Notes under the pieces: model-generated | What the model was told of the DNA's origin: nothing | The model's database searches: none | The model's input: only the letters and a program-made list of their open reading frames with translations | Position numbers and translations under genes: made by a program | Shown: piece by piece, positions 47,148 through 58,700 of the stretch | Numbering within the stretch: the stretch's first letter is position 1 | Layout: each line of letters begins with the position of its first letter | Assembly: GCA_016801845.1 (NCBI GenBank) | Contig: CM028920.1 | Span: 5,659,001-5,723,000 of the forward strand | Length of the DNA: 64,000 nt | Reading direction: 5' to 3' | Source: Polydactylus sextarius | Taxonomy: Eukaryota > Chordata > Actinopteri > Polynemidae

Positions 47148-49559
47148 CCTCAAAGCATGGACTATACCACAGTATATAAAGATGGATCTCTCCTTACAAC
47201 CCTCAAAGGATAAGTAGTGTAGCTAATGGATAATGGCTGGAAGAAGTGTCTTAAAGTCCACCAGGACTAGGATTAGTCACAAGAGACGGATTTCAAAATC
47301 CACTGATCAGTTGAGACAGTAAAGAGTGACATACTCTGGCTTTTACTCTACGATATGGGTCAAGCTCCAAAAATAACCTGCATTTCTTATAACGCGTTTA
47401 GTAATATCATTACCATATCAATAATCATTTTTTACAAGATTCTGTCTGATAATTTAGAATATCTATCAGTCTATGTGCTTTCTGTAGTTCCCAGCTTTAT
47501 TGGATATAGTGTTTATATCGCAGACTTTCTTTGATAAAGTTATAGCCCATTTAACCCCAATGACATCACCACAGGTTATTTTCTCAGATGCTATATGATA
47601 AACTTTCTCTGGAGTCACAAAAGGCATTACACAATTGCTTTCACAAGCTGGATAGCACTCACCATAAACTGAAATTCATATGTTAAGTCAGTTGAGTAAC
47701 TGTCATCCTTTGTTTTTCTTTTAAGAATATGTTTGGCTTGCACAAAAAGACACTTTAGTCTCAAGATAAAGAAAAAGTAATTTTGCTTCTTCTGTGTATA
47801 ACAATGGCACATTTACAGCTTCAAATACAGGACAGAACAACTATTTCAACATATTAAAATCAAGATTCGAGGTTTCATAGCCTTGAGGCCTAAAACTGAA
47901 ACCCATTAAAGCAGGTCTTCACTTTTATTTGCATATTGGAGCAACTAAATCGAGGTTACGAAAGTAGCAAATTGCTGACAATAGAAAATAAATGTTAAAT
48001 TTTAGAATTATTTAAGACTCAGAACAAACATTATTTACTTTAAAAAATTGCAAAAGTAGTTTGTGTTTGGGTTTCTCACTAATTAAGCAAACCTTAAATT
48101 TAGAACCATACACAAATGTAATATTACAACATACCATATCCACTGTAGCATTATTTGTGTTTTCAGTATCCAACATATTTTATTACTTTCTGCTAGAAAG
48201 AGGCATCCTCTTCTGTCACCCAGGAAAACATAATGCATTCAGGACACAAGTGGACGGCCACTCCCTTTGAATATCTAGACCCACACAGTCATGTCACAAG
48301 TTGTGATATCTGTCTTGACGTAGCCGATGACAGGACTGTTACAAAGTCCCTGCAGGCTGGTAATTAGACATAAGGGTAATAGCCAATCAGGTGGAAGGTG
48401 AAGGTCCAATCAGGTGGTGAAGCAGTGATGACATGGACTGGACTGGAATTTTCTTTTCTTTTGGTTTTGTTGGCAGTCGGTGGATGAAGTCTGCGAAATG
48501 TATCTGTCACTTCCACTGGCAGAGCTGCCATGTTAGAGCATCAATCAATGCCAGAGCCCAGGACATGGACACTGGCCCAGGAACAATGTGTTCGTTAATG
48601 CAAGTCTGAGGGTGTGTGTGTGTGTTTTCAGATGAGCTCCAGCCTTCTGGTCCAATGCAGACTCAATGCATGAAGCAAGAGGGAGACAGCAAGGCGAGTA
48701 CTAAAAGTTTATACACCACTGATCCAGATTCAGATGGCTCACATTTTTGGCAACGGTGGACAAACATCAACAACAAAGTCAACTAAGAGTCTAGAGATGG
48801 AAAGTTTATACCACCTTGGTCTGACAATATGAATGAACCCCGCTGACCTGATGATGCACAAGCAATTTAATCTACAGCATGTATCAGCTGAGGTGTGCAG
48901 GACTGTCTGGTCTTTATCTTCAGCTAGACCAGCCTTGGCTCTGTTCCCACTTGGCTTTAATATGCTTGTTTTTGATTTAGACTATATTTAAACTTGATAC
49001 TGATTTATTGCTCTATCTTACTTGTAAAGGATGACAACAAATTTCTCCTGTTTTTGTCAAAACAGACATCACTACACATGTTGTTTCCTGTTAAATGATG
49101 TATGATGTTTAAAACTGATCCAACTAGCTATATATATATATATATATGGTACAGAAATTCAGAGGATGATTCCTAATGACTTTGATTCTCCAATCTGTTG
49201 GTCAAAAGTTCAAATAGCAGGATAATTAAATGTAATACGAAATCTCCTCACCTTGCTGGGAGGCCCTGATGACCCAGCTGTCATGCTAGCAAATGTTTGC
49301 TCTTGAAACTGCAAGACAGACATCTGCCTGTGGAGAACCACTCAGTGTGTGATGAGAAATAGTGCATCTATACCTAGCACTCCACAGAATGGTCAGAGCA
49401 GCGGCATCATTGGGTAATGTCCAAGAAAGAAGCCTGGCCGTCTAGATGACTAATTCATGGTATTGAGATATCAATTTAATCACTAGAAATGACAAATAAA
49501 AAATAAATCTTGAAATCAGTCATTTAGATTTGTGTCAAAGAATTGGTTTATATAAAATA

Positions 49560-50095
49560 AGTTGCACACTACTCAGAACTCATTTTTAGAACCACTGCAG
49601 ATTCAAGAGTTGTGATCAAAGCATGACCTTTGACTTTGACTACTGTTGACTACCAAAATCATATTAGTTCATCCTTGAGTCTGAGAGAACATTTCTTTTG
49701 AATATGCTATTCATTTCTATTAGAAATGTGAATGGTTGAGTGCATTGTATATATTTTGAAGGGGAGGGAGTGGAATGAAATTACAGTGGGGGAGGGGTGG
49801 GGGCAGTGAGATACATTTGAGGTCACAAACAACCTTTTTTGAAATTGACCCATTCTCTAGCGGACATTTCTAAAAGAGGAATTTCTATGAATTTCTATGT
49901 TCAGAATTTCTTGCACTTTTGTGCTAGAAATTCATTCATGTTCCTGAATGTGGGTGGACTACAATTCTTTAACAAAGATGAGGTAAAGCAGTTTTTGATT
50001 CTCTGTCAACTTTAAGGATATTACATTCACAAAGATGGGATAAATGGACAACCTCAAAACATAATCCTTCCAGCTACAGCTTTATTCTGAGCAGA
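49560..50095 (+). repeat. TGACC-type dispersed repeat, copy 6 (interrupted)
   Basis: The left part has catgacctttgactttgac, ttagttcatccttgagtct and gagagaacatttctt. After an unlike stretch (about 49735-49900, G-rich near 49760-49805), the 3' end resumes with attacattcacaaagatgg, gataaatggacaacctc and aaaacataatccttccagc. Confidence 0.65.
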
Positions 50096-50278
50096 GTTAT
50101 AGCAACATGAATTTGGGTTGGAGCTAGTGGAGCTCCAGCAAGAAACATTGTTGGCATTGACCTATCAGGAAATTCATCATGAGAATACGCTACAATTGAA
50201 TAAATGGATGCTGCCAGTCGGCTAATAGCTAACCGTCTGTGATGGATGAATGAAACAGTTGATATCAGTCAGCTGATA

Positions 50279-50368
50279 CAAGTGTACGTGACGTCAGTGA
50301 TCTTCCTGAGCTGATGGTATATTCTTCTTTGAATCTTGCATCATTAAACTCCACATCTTCCATGTTCA
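50279..50368 (+). repeat. Duplicated repeat, copy B
   Basis: It reads caagtgtacgtgacgtcag, cctgagctgatggtatatt, ttgaatcttgcatcattaa and actccacatcttccatgtt. It has the same order and orientation as 47037-47147, and the flanks do not match. Confidence 0.8.
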
Positions 50369-50649
50369 GTCTAACAATTAGGAAATAAATATCCTCAACT
50401 TTTAAGAACTTGCAGCAGCCATTCGAATTAAGTTACATGTATCTCAAAATAGCCAGAACTCCACAACACACCAACCACCTGGAGTCATGATGGATGCAGC
50501 AGGCTTCTCTGCAGGACTAGATTAGGCAGCTGAAGGGATCCAGGCGGGGCTGAAGACAAATATCACCCATACTGATTACACAAGGACCCCCGTCTGGCGC
50601 TACCACTGCAACCTCTCCCCAACGACACCCCCCAACACACACACACATC

Positions 50650-50850
50650 CCAGTGGGGCCAGAATCCAGACCAAATCATCCACACATTAATGCTGCTATT
50701 AGTCATGTGATTAAGATGAGGGATGGTTGGGTGCCTAATGAGCGAGTCATGACTGTGTGCACTGTGGTTTATACGCCAGCTAATGAGCGTCAGTGGCAGC
50801 CCCCACCATGGCTTTGATTGACAAGACATCGAGATTGCAGAAGAGGTTTT
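50650..50850. promoter_or_regulatory. Candidate intronic conserved element
   Basis: The stretch has homeodomain-like cores (cattaatgctg, attagtcatgtgattaa) and the exact decamer ctaatgagcg twice, at 50735-50744 and 50780-50789. It lacks repeat features. This is typical texture of vertebrate conserved non-coding DNA, but conservation was not tested. Confidence 0.3.
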
Positions 50851-52019
50851 GGGTAGAGGGATGGCAGAGATGGGAAGGGGGTTGATGTCATATTCATGCA
50901 CCTAAATAGGGTAAACACGTGCACACACACACACACACACAAACACACATCCTGGAGATCATTTGTCACTTTGTCTGCTTTCTCCTTTGAGTAATTGAGA
51001 AGCTAATGATATAATTAGCCTCTCTTATTTAACTGTAAGCATCACAGGAGGTGGAATCAAGGTAAGAAGAAATGCACAGGCTGGACTGCTGGGTGGCTAT
51101 AAGAATGCTTATGATTTATTAAACATCAGTGTGCACACTGGAAATTCAATCTGCTCTGATTAAACTCTAATAGAGGCTGATGGAAGAAAGGGAGAGAAGG
51201 GTATGGATGTTTTTGGGTTGACTGTTAGAGAATATGTGTGGATGACAGATGGAGTGAGCAACTTGGGCATTTGTGTGACCTTATAGTAATAAACTAGTCT
51301 CTCTGTGTGCGTGAGCGTAACTATGAACTACTGTCTTTTAATCAAAGGCGGTGAGTTGGAAAATTGTGTATAAATGTGACTGGCTCGGGAAAGCTAACAC
51401 ACAGACATACAGTCAGCCAGAGTAAGTGTGGATCATCATTGTTGCTGGCCTACATTTTACCGCCGCGTGGGAATTCAGTACACCTGCATGATCACCGGTT
51501 ACAGCCAACACTGTGGCAGAGCTGAGGGAGTCATTTAAAGTGAGATGAGGTAAAACCATGTAGCTAATATCCTCTGTTACTAAGCTCCATTAATCATAAG
51601 AAGCAAGAGAGTAAATGTTGGTCATTGTGATACGTTGTTAAATGTCAGTTTAATCTTTTGAATTATTGTACAGTGAATTCTGCTTGATTTTTTTCGATGT
51701 GTTAGGTTACAAGTTTAGAATCTGAGGATCCATTCCTGAATAAGACATGACTTATAATTTTCACCTGTCTTGCTACTATTGTTCTTAGAGATTTCATCTC
51801 AAACTCTGAGCATCTGACTACATCATTTTAGATACAGAGGTACAACAAGTGGCACCTTTTGGATTTAATCAATGTATATTATAACTGTTATTTCTACTGT
51901 AGTTTAGCTCTTTCAATTCAAATTCAGCATTTGTTTTGATTAAATCTTGGTTTTGGGAAAACACCCAAAACTGCTCCACTAATTCCGAACTGTTGTGGCA
52001 ATAGCCATTTACCATAGAG

Positions 52020-52340
52020 TGGTTTGCTGGCAGCAGTATTAGACTGCAGACAGGAAGAGACTTGACAAGCTGTCCTGGGACGTCCTCTCGACCCAGTGGG
52101 TGGACTGGACGAAGGAGGATGATGACTGAACAATCATCCTGATGGAGAACAAATCTCACCCCATGCAGGACACTTTGACTGCACCAAGCAGCTCTATCAG
52201 TGACAGATTCCTACACCCAAAGTGTGTGAAGGAGAGATAACTTGGGTTCTTCTGTCCTGCTACTGTCACACATCACAATCAGCTCTCCTCCCAGAAGACC
52301 ACACACTCACCAGGACTTACTAATCTTATCTTATGAAGTT
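52020..52340 (+). pseudogene. LINE C-terminal fragment (L2-like)
   Basis: From about 52147 the plus strand reads approximately HPMQDTLTAPSSSISDRFLH then PKCVKER after allowing a frameshift. This resembles the 'HPL...SDRLLQPRCKTERYRKSF' end of fish L2-type LINE proteins. Stops interrupt it. It lies about 420 bp from the IS4 exon, inside the intron and on the opposite strand. Confidence 0.45.
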
Positions 52341-52760
52341 CAGTGAATCAGCACACTGGAGCTTTATATTTTGCACTTTTAGCAAGAAATCGGATAAGTT
52401 TCCTAAATCAGTTGCATTGTTCTCCAGCCATTTCCACACGTCTGCCCTTACTACTAGTAACTTGGCCTTTGGATTTAACTTTTCACCTGTGAATGACCCC
52501 AAACAATTTTTTAAGTCAAGACCTTGCTGTTTTGTATTTCACATGGCCTCTCTTGAGATTCTCTGCACCTGAGCTTCAGTTTTCTTGACCAGACTTGTAA
52601 CAAGCTGCACGCGACCTGGCTTTAGTTTCGGATCAAAAGAAGTTTATTTGACTCCAGGAGGAAGCCAAAAATGCTGTGATGTTACTAAGACAATGTGCTC
52701 TCATATGCTTAGAGAGCTGAAGAGTTGAGGTTGAGGAGAGGGCAGTAGGTCTGAACTCAC

Positions 52761-52858
52761 TTGGCACTCGGTTGATGGCTCTCAGTGGTCTCAGCACGCG
52801 AACTGTCCTCACCGCTGAAAAACTGACGTTCTGCAGGTTGAGGGAGTATTCCAGCATC
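52761..52858 (-). CDS. cacna1g: cacna1g exon: end of IS3 and IS4 voltage sensor
   Basis: This 98 bp exon has a ctgcag acceptor and a gtgagt donor. It starts with the last base of a split Gly codon and ends with the first base of a split Ser codon (A|GT). Its 32 whole codons begin MLEYSLNLQNV and run through SAVRTVRVLRPLRAINRVP, the domain I S4 helix with Arg at every third position, which moves outward on depolarisation. Gln in LQNV, where Cav3.2 has the Zn2+-sensitive His, argues for Cav3.1. In the family this exon follows the IS1-S3 exons, which were not found in the 11 kb of upstream sequence available. Confidence 0.97.
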
Positions 52859-53190
52859 CTGCAGCATATGGAGAGAGAGAGAGAATATGTGTGAACACAA
52901 CAAACTAAATACTTTGACTGCTATCACAGCTCAGACTGCAGAACTTGCTTGATCATCTGGGATTACAAACAATATTATTTAGCCAATTATAAAATGCACG
53001 TATTACATGCTCTCCCACTCTTACTGGGCAAGTGGTAATTAATCCTCCAGTGTCCTGAATCACATTTACATTCTTGCCTTTGGAGACAACTGCAATGCAT
53101 GTGTTCTGGAAAAAAAAATATGCTTTCATTCCAACGCTAACTGGCCAGCAACTACACAACCAGAAAGTTAGAAAAACACACACATACACA

Positions 53191-53193
<3 letters not shown>

Positions 53194-53257
<64 letters not shown>
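53194..53257. repeat. (TG)n microsatellite
   Basis: About 64 bp TG array, continuing as degenerate TG to about 53280. Confidence 0.98.
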
Positions 53258-53259
<2 letters not shown>

Positions 53260-54010
53260 TGTCAGTGTATGTGAGTGTTTGTGCTTGTACGTGGAGCATA
53301 GAGTACACGCGATGTTTGTGAACCTGACAAACACATGCCGTATATTCACATGCACCAATTATGGGAGTAACTATGGGAGTCTCAAAAGGGAAAGGCGAGA
53401 AGGACATGTGAATTGTCCCCTTTGAAACACAGAGATTGCTTGTCACTGAGGATGTAAGAACAGAGCGGCAACGTAGGGATCAGACCGCCAAGTAACCTTG
53501 AGACGGCACGCGCTTGCCCTTTAACAGCAGCTCTTTAGAGGCGGCGATGGGGGAGGTTAGAAGGACAGCATATTAGAAGAGGCTGTGGAATGCTTGGAAA
53601 AAAAAAAAAAAAAAGGTTTTCTTGTTTCTTGATCAGTGTTTATCATCATCTCTTCTCACACTTGCTTTCTTTTCTCGTGTGTGTGAGTGTGTGTCTGTCT
53701 GTGTGTGTGTGCGTGTGCGTGTGTGTATGTGTGTGTTGAACAGATGCTGAGCACATGTGCAGGGGCGTGCAGATGAAGGAATTCCCTCCTCGCACTGACT
53801 CCAAGTATGTCTGTCTGACAAATTCACAACACATGTTGGACATCGTGCGTGTGTGTTAGTGTTTGTGTGTGAGCCTGTTGGTCACCTTAAGTGCAAGAAA
53901 CTCCTTTAATGAAAGTACGAATTTGTGCATTCCCTTTTAAAACATCAGGGTGTCCTGTTACAGTACGAGACACGCACTGTTTTGTTATACCAAAGTACAC
54001 ACTGTCTTTA

Positions 54011-54090
54011 ACACACACGCACACACACACGCACATGCACACGCGCACACACACATATACACACACACACACTCAAACACACACACACCC
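54011..54090. repeat. (CA)n microsatellite, imperfect
   Basis: CA array with GC and TA interruptions. It lies about 750 bp from the TG array at 53194-53257 in the opposite sense, so the two could pair. Confidence 0.95.
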
Positions 54091-54919
54091 AGAGCAACCA
54101 GATGGCCTGCAGGCGGGAGAGAAGGTAAATGGGTAAACAGTTAACAGAACAGCACGGGGAGATATCCTCTCATCACCGGTGAAGAGAGAGCTAACACTAT
54201 CATCCAGTCGGGAACAGGTACATCACATCAGCAGCTGTTTAATAGCTGCCATGGTCATGGTTTAAGTCAAAAAGAAACTGGATTTTTTTTAAATACAAGA
54301 TTTACTAGGGAGAATAATATCACTGAAATCCATCAATCAGTCTGAAAATCATGAGCACCTGCTTAATGTTGTGTATTTTTCCGATCAAAGCAACTCTTAT
54401 CTATTAAGACATGGACTCCGCCAGACCTCTGAATGAGCTGTGGAATCTGGCATCTAGTCTAATCTTTCGGGTTTCCATGGATCAGACTTGTGTTATGGAG
54501 ATTTGTTCTGATTATTGATTGGATTAAAATCTGGAATTTTGAGCCAGCACCTTGAACCCTTTGTTGTGTTCTTCAAATAGAGTGACAAGAGTAATATCCT
54601 GTTGAAATCGTCCATCGCAATAAGAAATACTGTTTCCAGAAACAGTGGACTTGGTCTGTAACAATGTTTAGGCAGGTGGTAACAGGTTAAAGTAACATCC
54701 ACATGAATGGCAGGACCTGACATTTACCAGCAGAACACTGCACAAAGCACAACACTGCCTCCACATTGCTTTACCTACTTTCCATAGTGCATCATGGCAA
54801 CCATATCGTTCAGATATTTTTTAGTTACAGTTGCCACAAAATGTCCTCCAGTAAAAGTAAAACCATTTTTTTCATTTCTACAGTCTGACATTTGTTCAGA
54901 TTAAAGTAACAAGGTTCTA

Positions 54920-55045
54920 GCTGCTGAGGTGAAGTGGTGCTGACAGCCAGTCCTCTATTTACATTATTTGTGCTATGCTAAGCTAATTGTCCCTGACATT
55001 TACATAAATGCGCACGAATAAGCGCATCTCTCAAAATTTCATACT
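54920..55045 (-). repeat. Foldback (GCTAAG-arm) repeat, copy 4 (one arm)
   Basis: It reads tgctgacagccagtcctct, tgctatgctaagctaattg and ends acgaataagcgcatctctc, the terminal part of the right arm of the same family. Confidence 0.55.
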
Positions 55046-55559
55046 GTTGTATTAACTGCTCCTCACAACTGTTGATACTGATGTGGACAGGACAAATACA
55101 AGAGTCACTACTGATTAGTTAGATCAAAACAACAATCAATGTCAATGAAAATGAACTGACAGATGACAGTGGCATTTTAGTGTGATTTCCAGGTCACGGA
55201 AGAGACAGAATATGCAATACATTCAGGAGGATCTGAGTGCTGAGTAGTTCAGTCCCTATGGGAAATCTATAGTAACATCAGGATACCAATGGGAAAAGTC
55301 ATGTTTGAGTGCCACAGACACGCTATAAATCCCCTGTGCAATATAATACAAATATTAGGGTAATTTTTCATCAGACACATAAACAAACTTAAAAGCGGAT
55401 GATGAATGATGTCTGTTGAAAAATAGTCCATGCAAAAACACTTGCTGCCACTGATGAGAGCCAGATGAAGTTCAGTGCGCTCAGTGAAAACTGACCCATC
55501 TCTCCTCATCTGGAATGAAGAAACAGCTGAGGAGAAATGGAGTGTATCAAACAAACGAT

Positions 55560-55740
55560 GAAAACGACAGGAAGTCGTGCGCTGTTATTTCGTCAGAGTC
55601 CGTGCCAGTGTTGATGATGCTGATACGGGGGGGGGAGGGCGAACGAGGAGGCGGAGGAGGAGGAAGACGGAGGACGGAAAAATGAGAAGCAGGAGAAGTC
55701 GGGGGAGGCCCAATCGTGGGGGGAATTTGCGTGAGGAGAA
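55560..55740. promoter_or_regulatory. CpG cluster with G-runs
   Basis: I count about 14 CpG in about 175 bp, against a CpG-poor intron on both sides, with a run of G at 55627-55636. It could be an intragenic CpG island or an alternative promoter of the minus-strand gene. No TATA box or splice donor was established. Confidence 0.3.
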
Positions 55741-58700
55741 TTCCCAAACTAAAAGCACTCCAAGCAGATCTGGGCATGGGGGCAAAGACAAGGGCAAAAA
55801 ACAGTTTTACATCATGCCATATGCATTCAGATGACACTTTCATCCTGATACAAGGACAATCACATAGAGAAATTAAATGAGATACATACAGGTCATGCTA
55901 TAAAATCCTAATCCATGCTATAAAAGACACACACACACACACACACACTTCTGGGCATGTGGACAGCTTGCTTCTTAGCTCGTCCTCTGTTATCTCACAG
56001 GGTGAATGTGTGCGTTTGTGCCAAAACAGCCAGGCACATGAAGGATGTTATACACACAGCTGTCCAAATCCACTGCCTTCAAAGCAAAGGCAGCAGTAGC
56101 CAGGAACACCTTGTGCACACACATACACACTGGACATAATGCCACCTAGAAAGACCTATAATAGGAAAACTACGCAAGGCAGCTAAGGAATGTAGGACAT
56201 TGTCCAACGCTTAACCTGCACTGTCCTCATCTAACCTTTATCTGTCTGCCTCTCTGCTCGTATCTATCTATCTGTCCATCGTCTGTCCACCTCAGTATGT
56301 CCACCCATCTGTCTTCCTCCAGCTACTGCACTGTTATAACGTCAAGTAGCTACTCAACCGTCATATGTGACAGATTGATATGAAGGAAAAGATAAGTGAC
56401 AGATGAATCAAAAAGGCTAAAAATCAATCGACTGTAAGACGAATATAAAAGGAACGTCACTGGTGTTTATTCTTTCATTGCTTTCCTCAATGGTTTGTCT
56501 TTGGTTTAACTGTTTTTTATGCAAATCATGATGGATAAAGAGCAAAAAAACTGAGTGGGATTGACAAATTTTATGAAGTCTCATCGTTTTTTACCCTCGA
56601 TTTGCAGCTGAGGAGTTACGTTGGAACTATGTTTACTGAATAACTGATGAGGTGAGCTGTGGCTTAGCAGAAAAATGGTTCTAGGCATCCTGAAATGTTT
56701 TATATAAAGTTTCATGAGAGCAAAATATGTCTAATACAGATGCTTTGCACAGGCTGCAAACTATGCTATTAGAGTCCAGAGTAAAATAACAGGACTGATG
56801 TGAACCTCAAGTACAGAAAAAGCTATTTAGCGTTTTGTAGAAAAATTTGAGGGAAGAGGAAAAGAAAAATCTTCCAACAGTTTCAATGGTTTATATGTTT
56901 TTCATGAACATCTCTGTTAAGTTAGCTTCTTTTAATACATTACTGTACACATACACATACTGTGTTTTGCTCTGCAACTACAATCTAAACAAAGTTAGCA
57001 ACCAGTTAGCAAACATGTTGGAACATCTAGCATCTGGGATGGATATTCCTCCCAGGACTCAACGACAACCAAAACAGCAGTAAACAATTGGTTTACATTT
57101 GCCAGACACACAACATATTATTGCTGTTGCTATACTGTGTCTCTTTTCTAACACATTAGCACTATTAACTTGGTTAAATGAAAACCAAAGTTTTGATTTG
57201 GCTTTCTTTGGTAGTTTTTGTTTTTGGTGACTTCATCTTATTGGTTAAGTGTGTTGGATGCCCTTCCAGCTGTGTAGAACCTACACTGACCTCCAGGTAT
57301 CATTAAAAAATATTTAAGGCTCATTGCAGGGCCAGTTTTTAACTTGTCCACTCTTGGCTACAGCAGAAATGTAAAACTTACTGATGTACATGTCATGAGC
57401 TCAATCTAGAGTAATGAATACAAGATAATAGCATAATAGAATAATAATAATAATAGAGTAATAAATACATGTCTTAGTTGATGACAAACACTATTCAAAC
57501 ATAACTATGAATATTATGTTTTATTTCTCCCAATAGCACCCTAAATCTGACACAGTGGTGACTTAATATTCATATCTTGTAATATTTTTTTTAAATAATG
57601 TATGTCATATTTTTGCCTCATACTTAATTCTATTACAACTTGTTAACAACAAAAAAAAATCTTATTACATCTGTAGAGAAATAATCTCATTCTGAAATGT
57701 TTTGAGGCACTTTGACCATGTTAATCATTTGCATACAACGCACTAACACTTAGTAGTCGAAGCATTCATCCATGAAATATTTACAGATATGCTTAAATTC
57801 TGAATAATTTATTCAGAGTCATCTCTGAGCTGAGTTAATTTTTATCTTCAACAATCAGCAAGCTCCTACACTTGCCTGACCTCACAGTCTTTACATTAGA
57901 TAGTAACCTTGTTATTAGGATACTGGATTACACTGCTTTACTACTGATGTACCTCATCATAGTCTGTCCTGACGTTCTTCACTTATTATGAAACAACCAG
58001 TCATCTGTCCTCTGCACTGATATTCCATTGGTCACATATTGTTTGCTTTCTGTTCGCCTCCACATCAGTGACAAGCAAGCTGTCACACTAGATGTTCGTC
58101 AGCAAATAAATTATGAGTGACAGATAGGTCTTTGAGTGTGTGTGAATATAGTGGCTAATTTTGCCTGCGGTTTGTGTATCTACATGCTGAAAATTTTTAA
58201 AATGCAAATGTAACAAGAGCCATATAAGCATTATTTGCTACTAAGATTTCTGCATGTGCAGCAGATAATAATGAGAGTTTAATTAAATTAAAGTAAGAGT
58301 GTGTGGTGTCATTATACATGGAGGGAGGATAAACCACAGAGAACAGACAGATGGAGTGTTTTCATGCTGAATCAGATTGAAACCCTTTCATCAGCCACAC
58401 TGTCTGTCATCAACCCACTCTGCTGCTTATCCAACCCAAATGTTAACCAACTTATTCTTCACAGTCATGGTTGATTATTGAATATCTCACATTCTCTCAC
58501 AAATTATCAGACACTGTGAAAGGAATTCTTATCAGTCTTGCTTCCAAACAGAAATGTCAGAAGCCAATCCATCCAAAGATACATTTTGAGCTACTTTTTT
58601 TAAAAGTCAAGCAAGGTAGATTAAGTGTTCCCTTCCCTAAGACTGCATTCCAGTGTCTCCTCTAGGATATGTGTTCCTAGGCTAGATAATGTATATTACT

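Noticed and set aside
53168..53446. Open frames rich in CysVal or ThrHis repeats
   Set aside because: Translated TG/CA microsatellites. The same holds at 2.3, 14.2, 16.7, 17.0 and 54.0 kb, and for Tyr-Leu-Ser-Ile repeats in the TATC array.
55547..55843. 98-codon proline-rich minus-strand frame
   Set aside because: Its prolines come from the GC-rich purine tract. No channel similarity or donor site was established.
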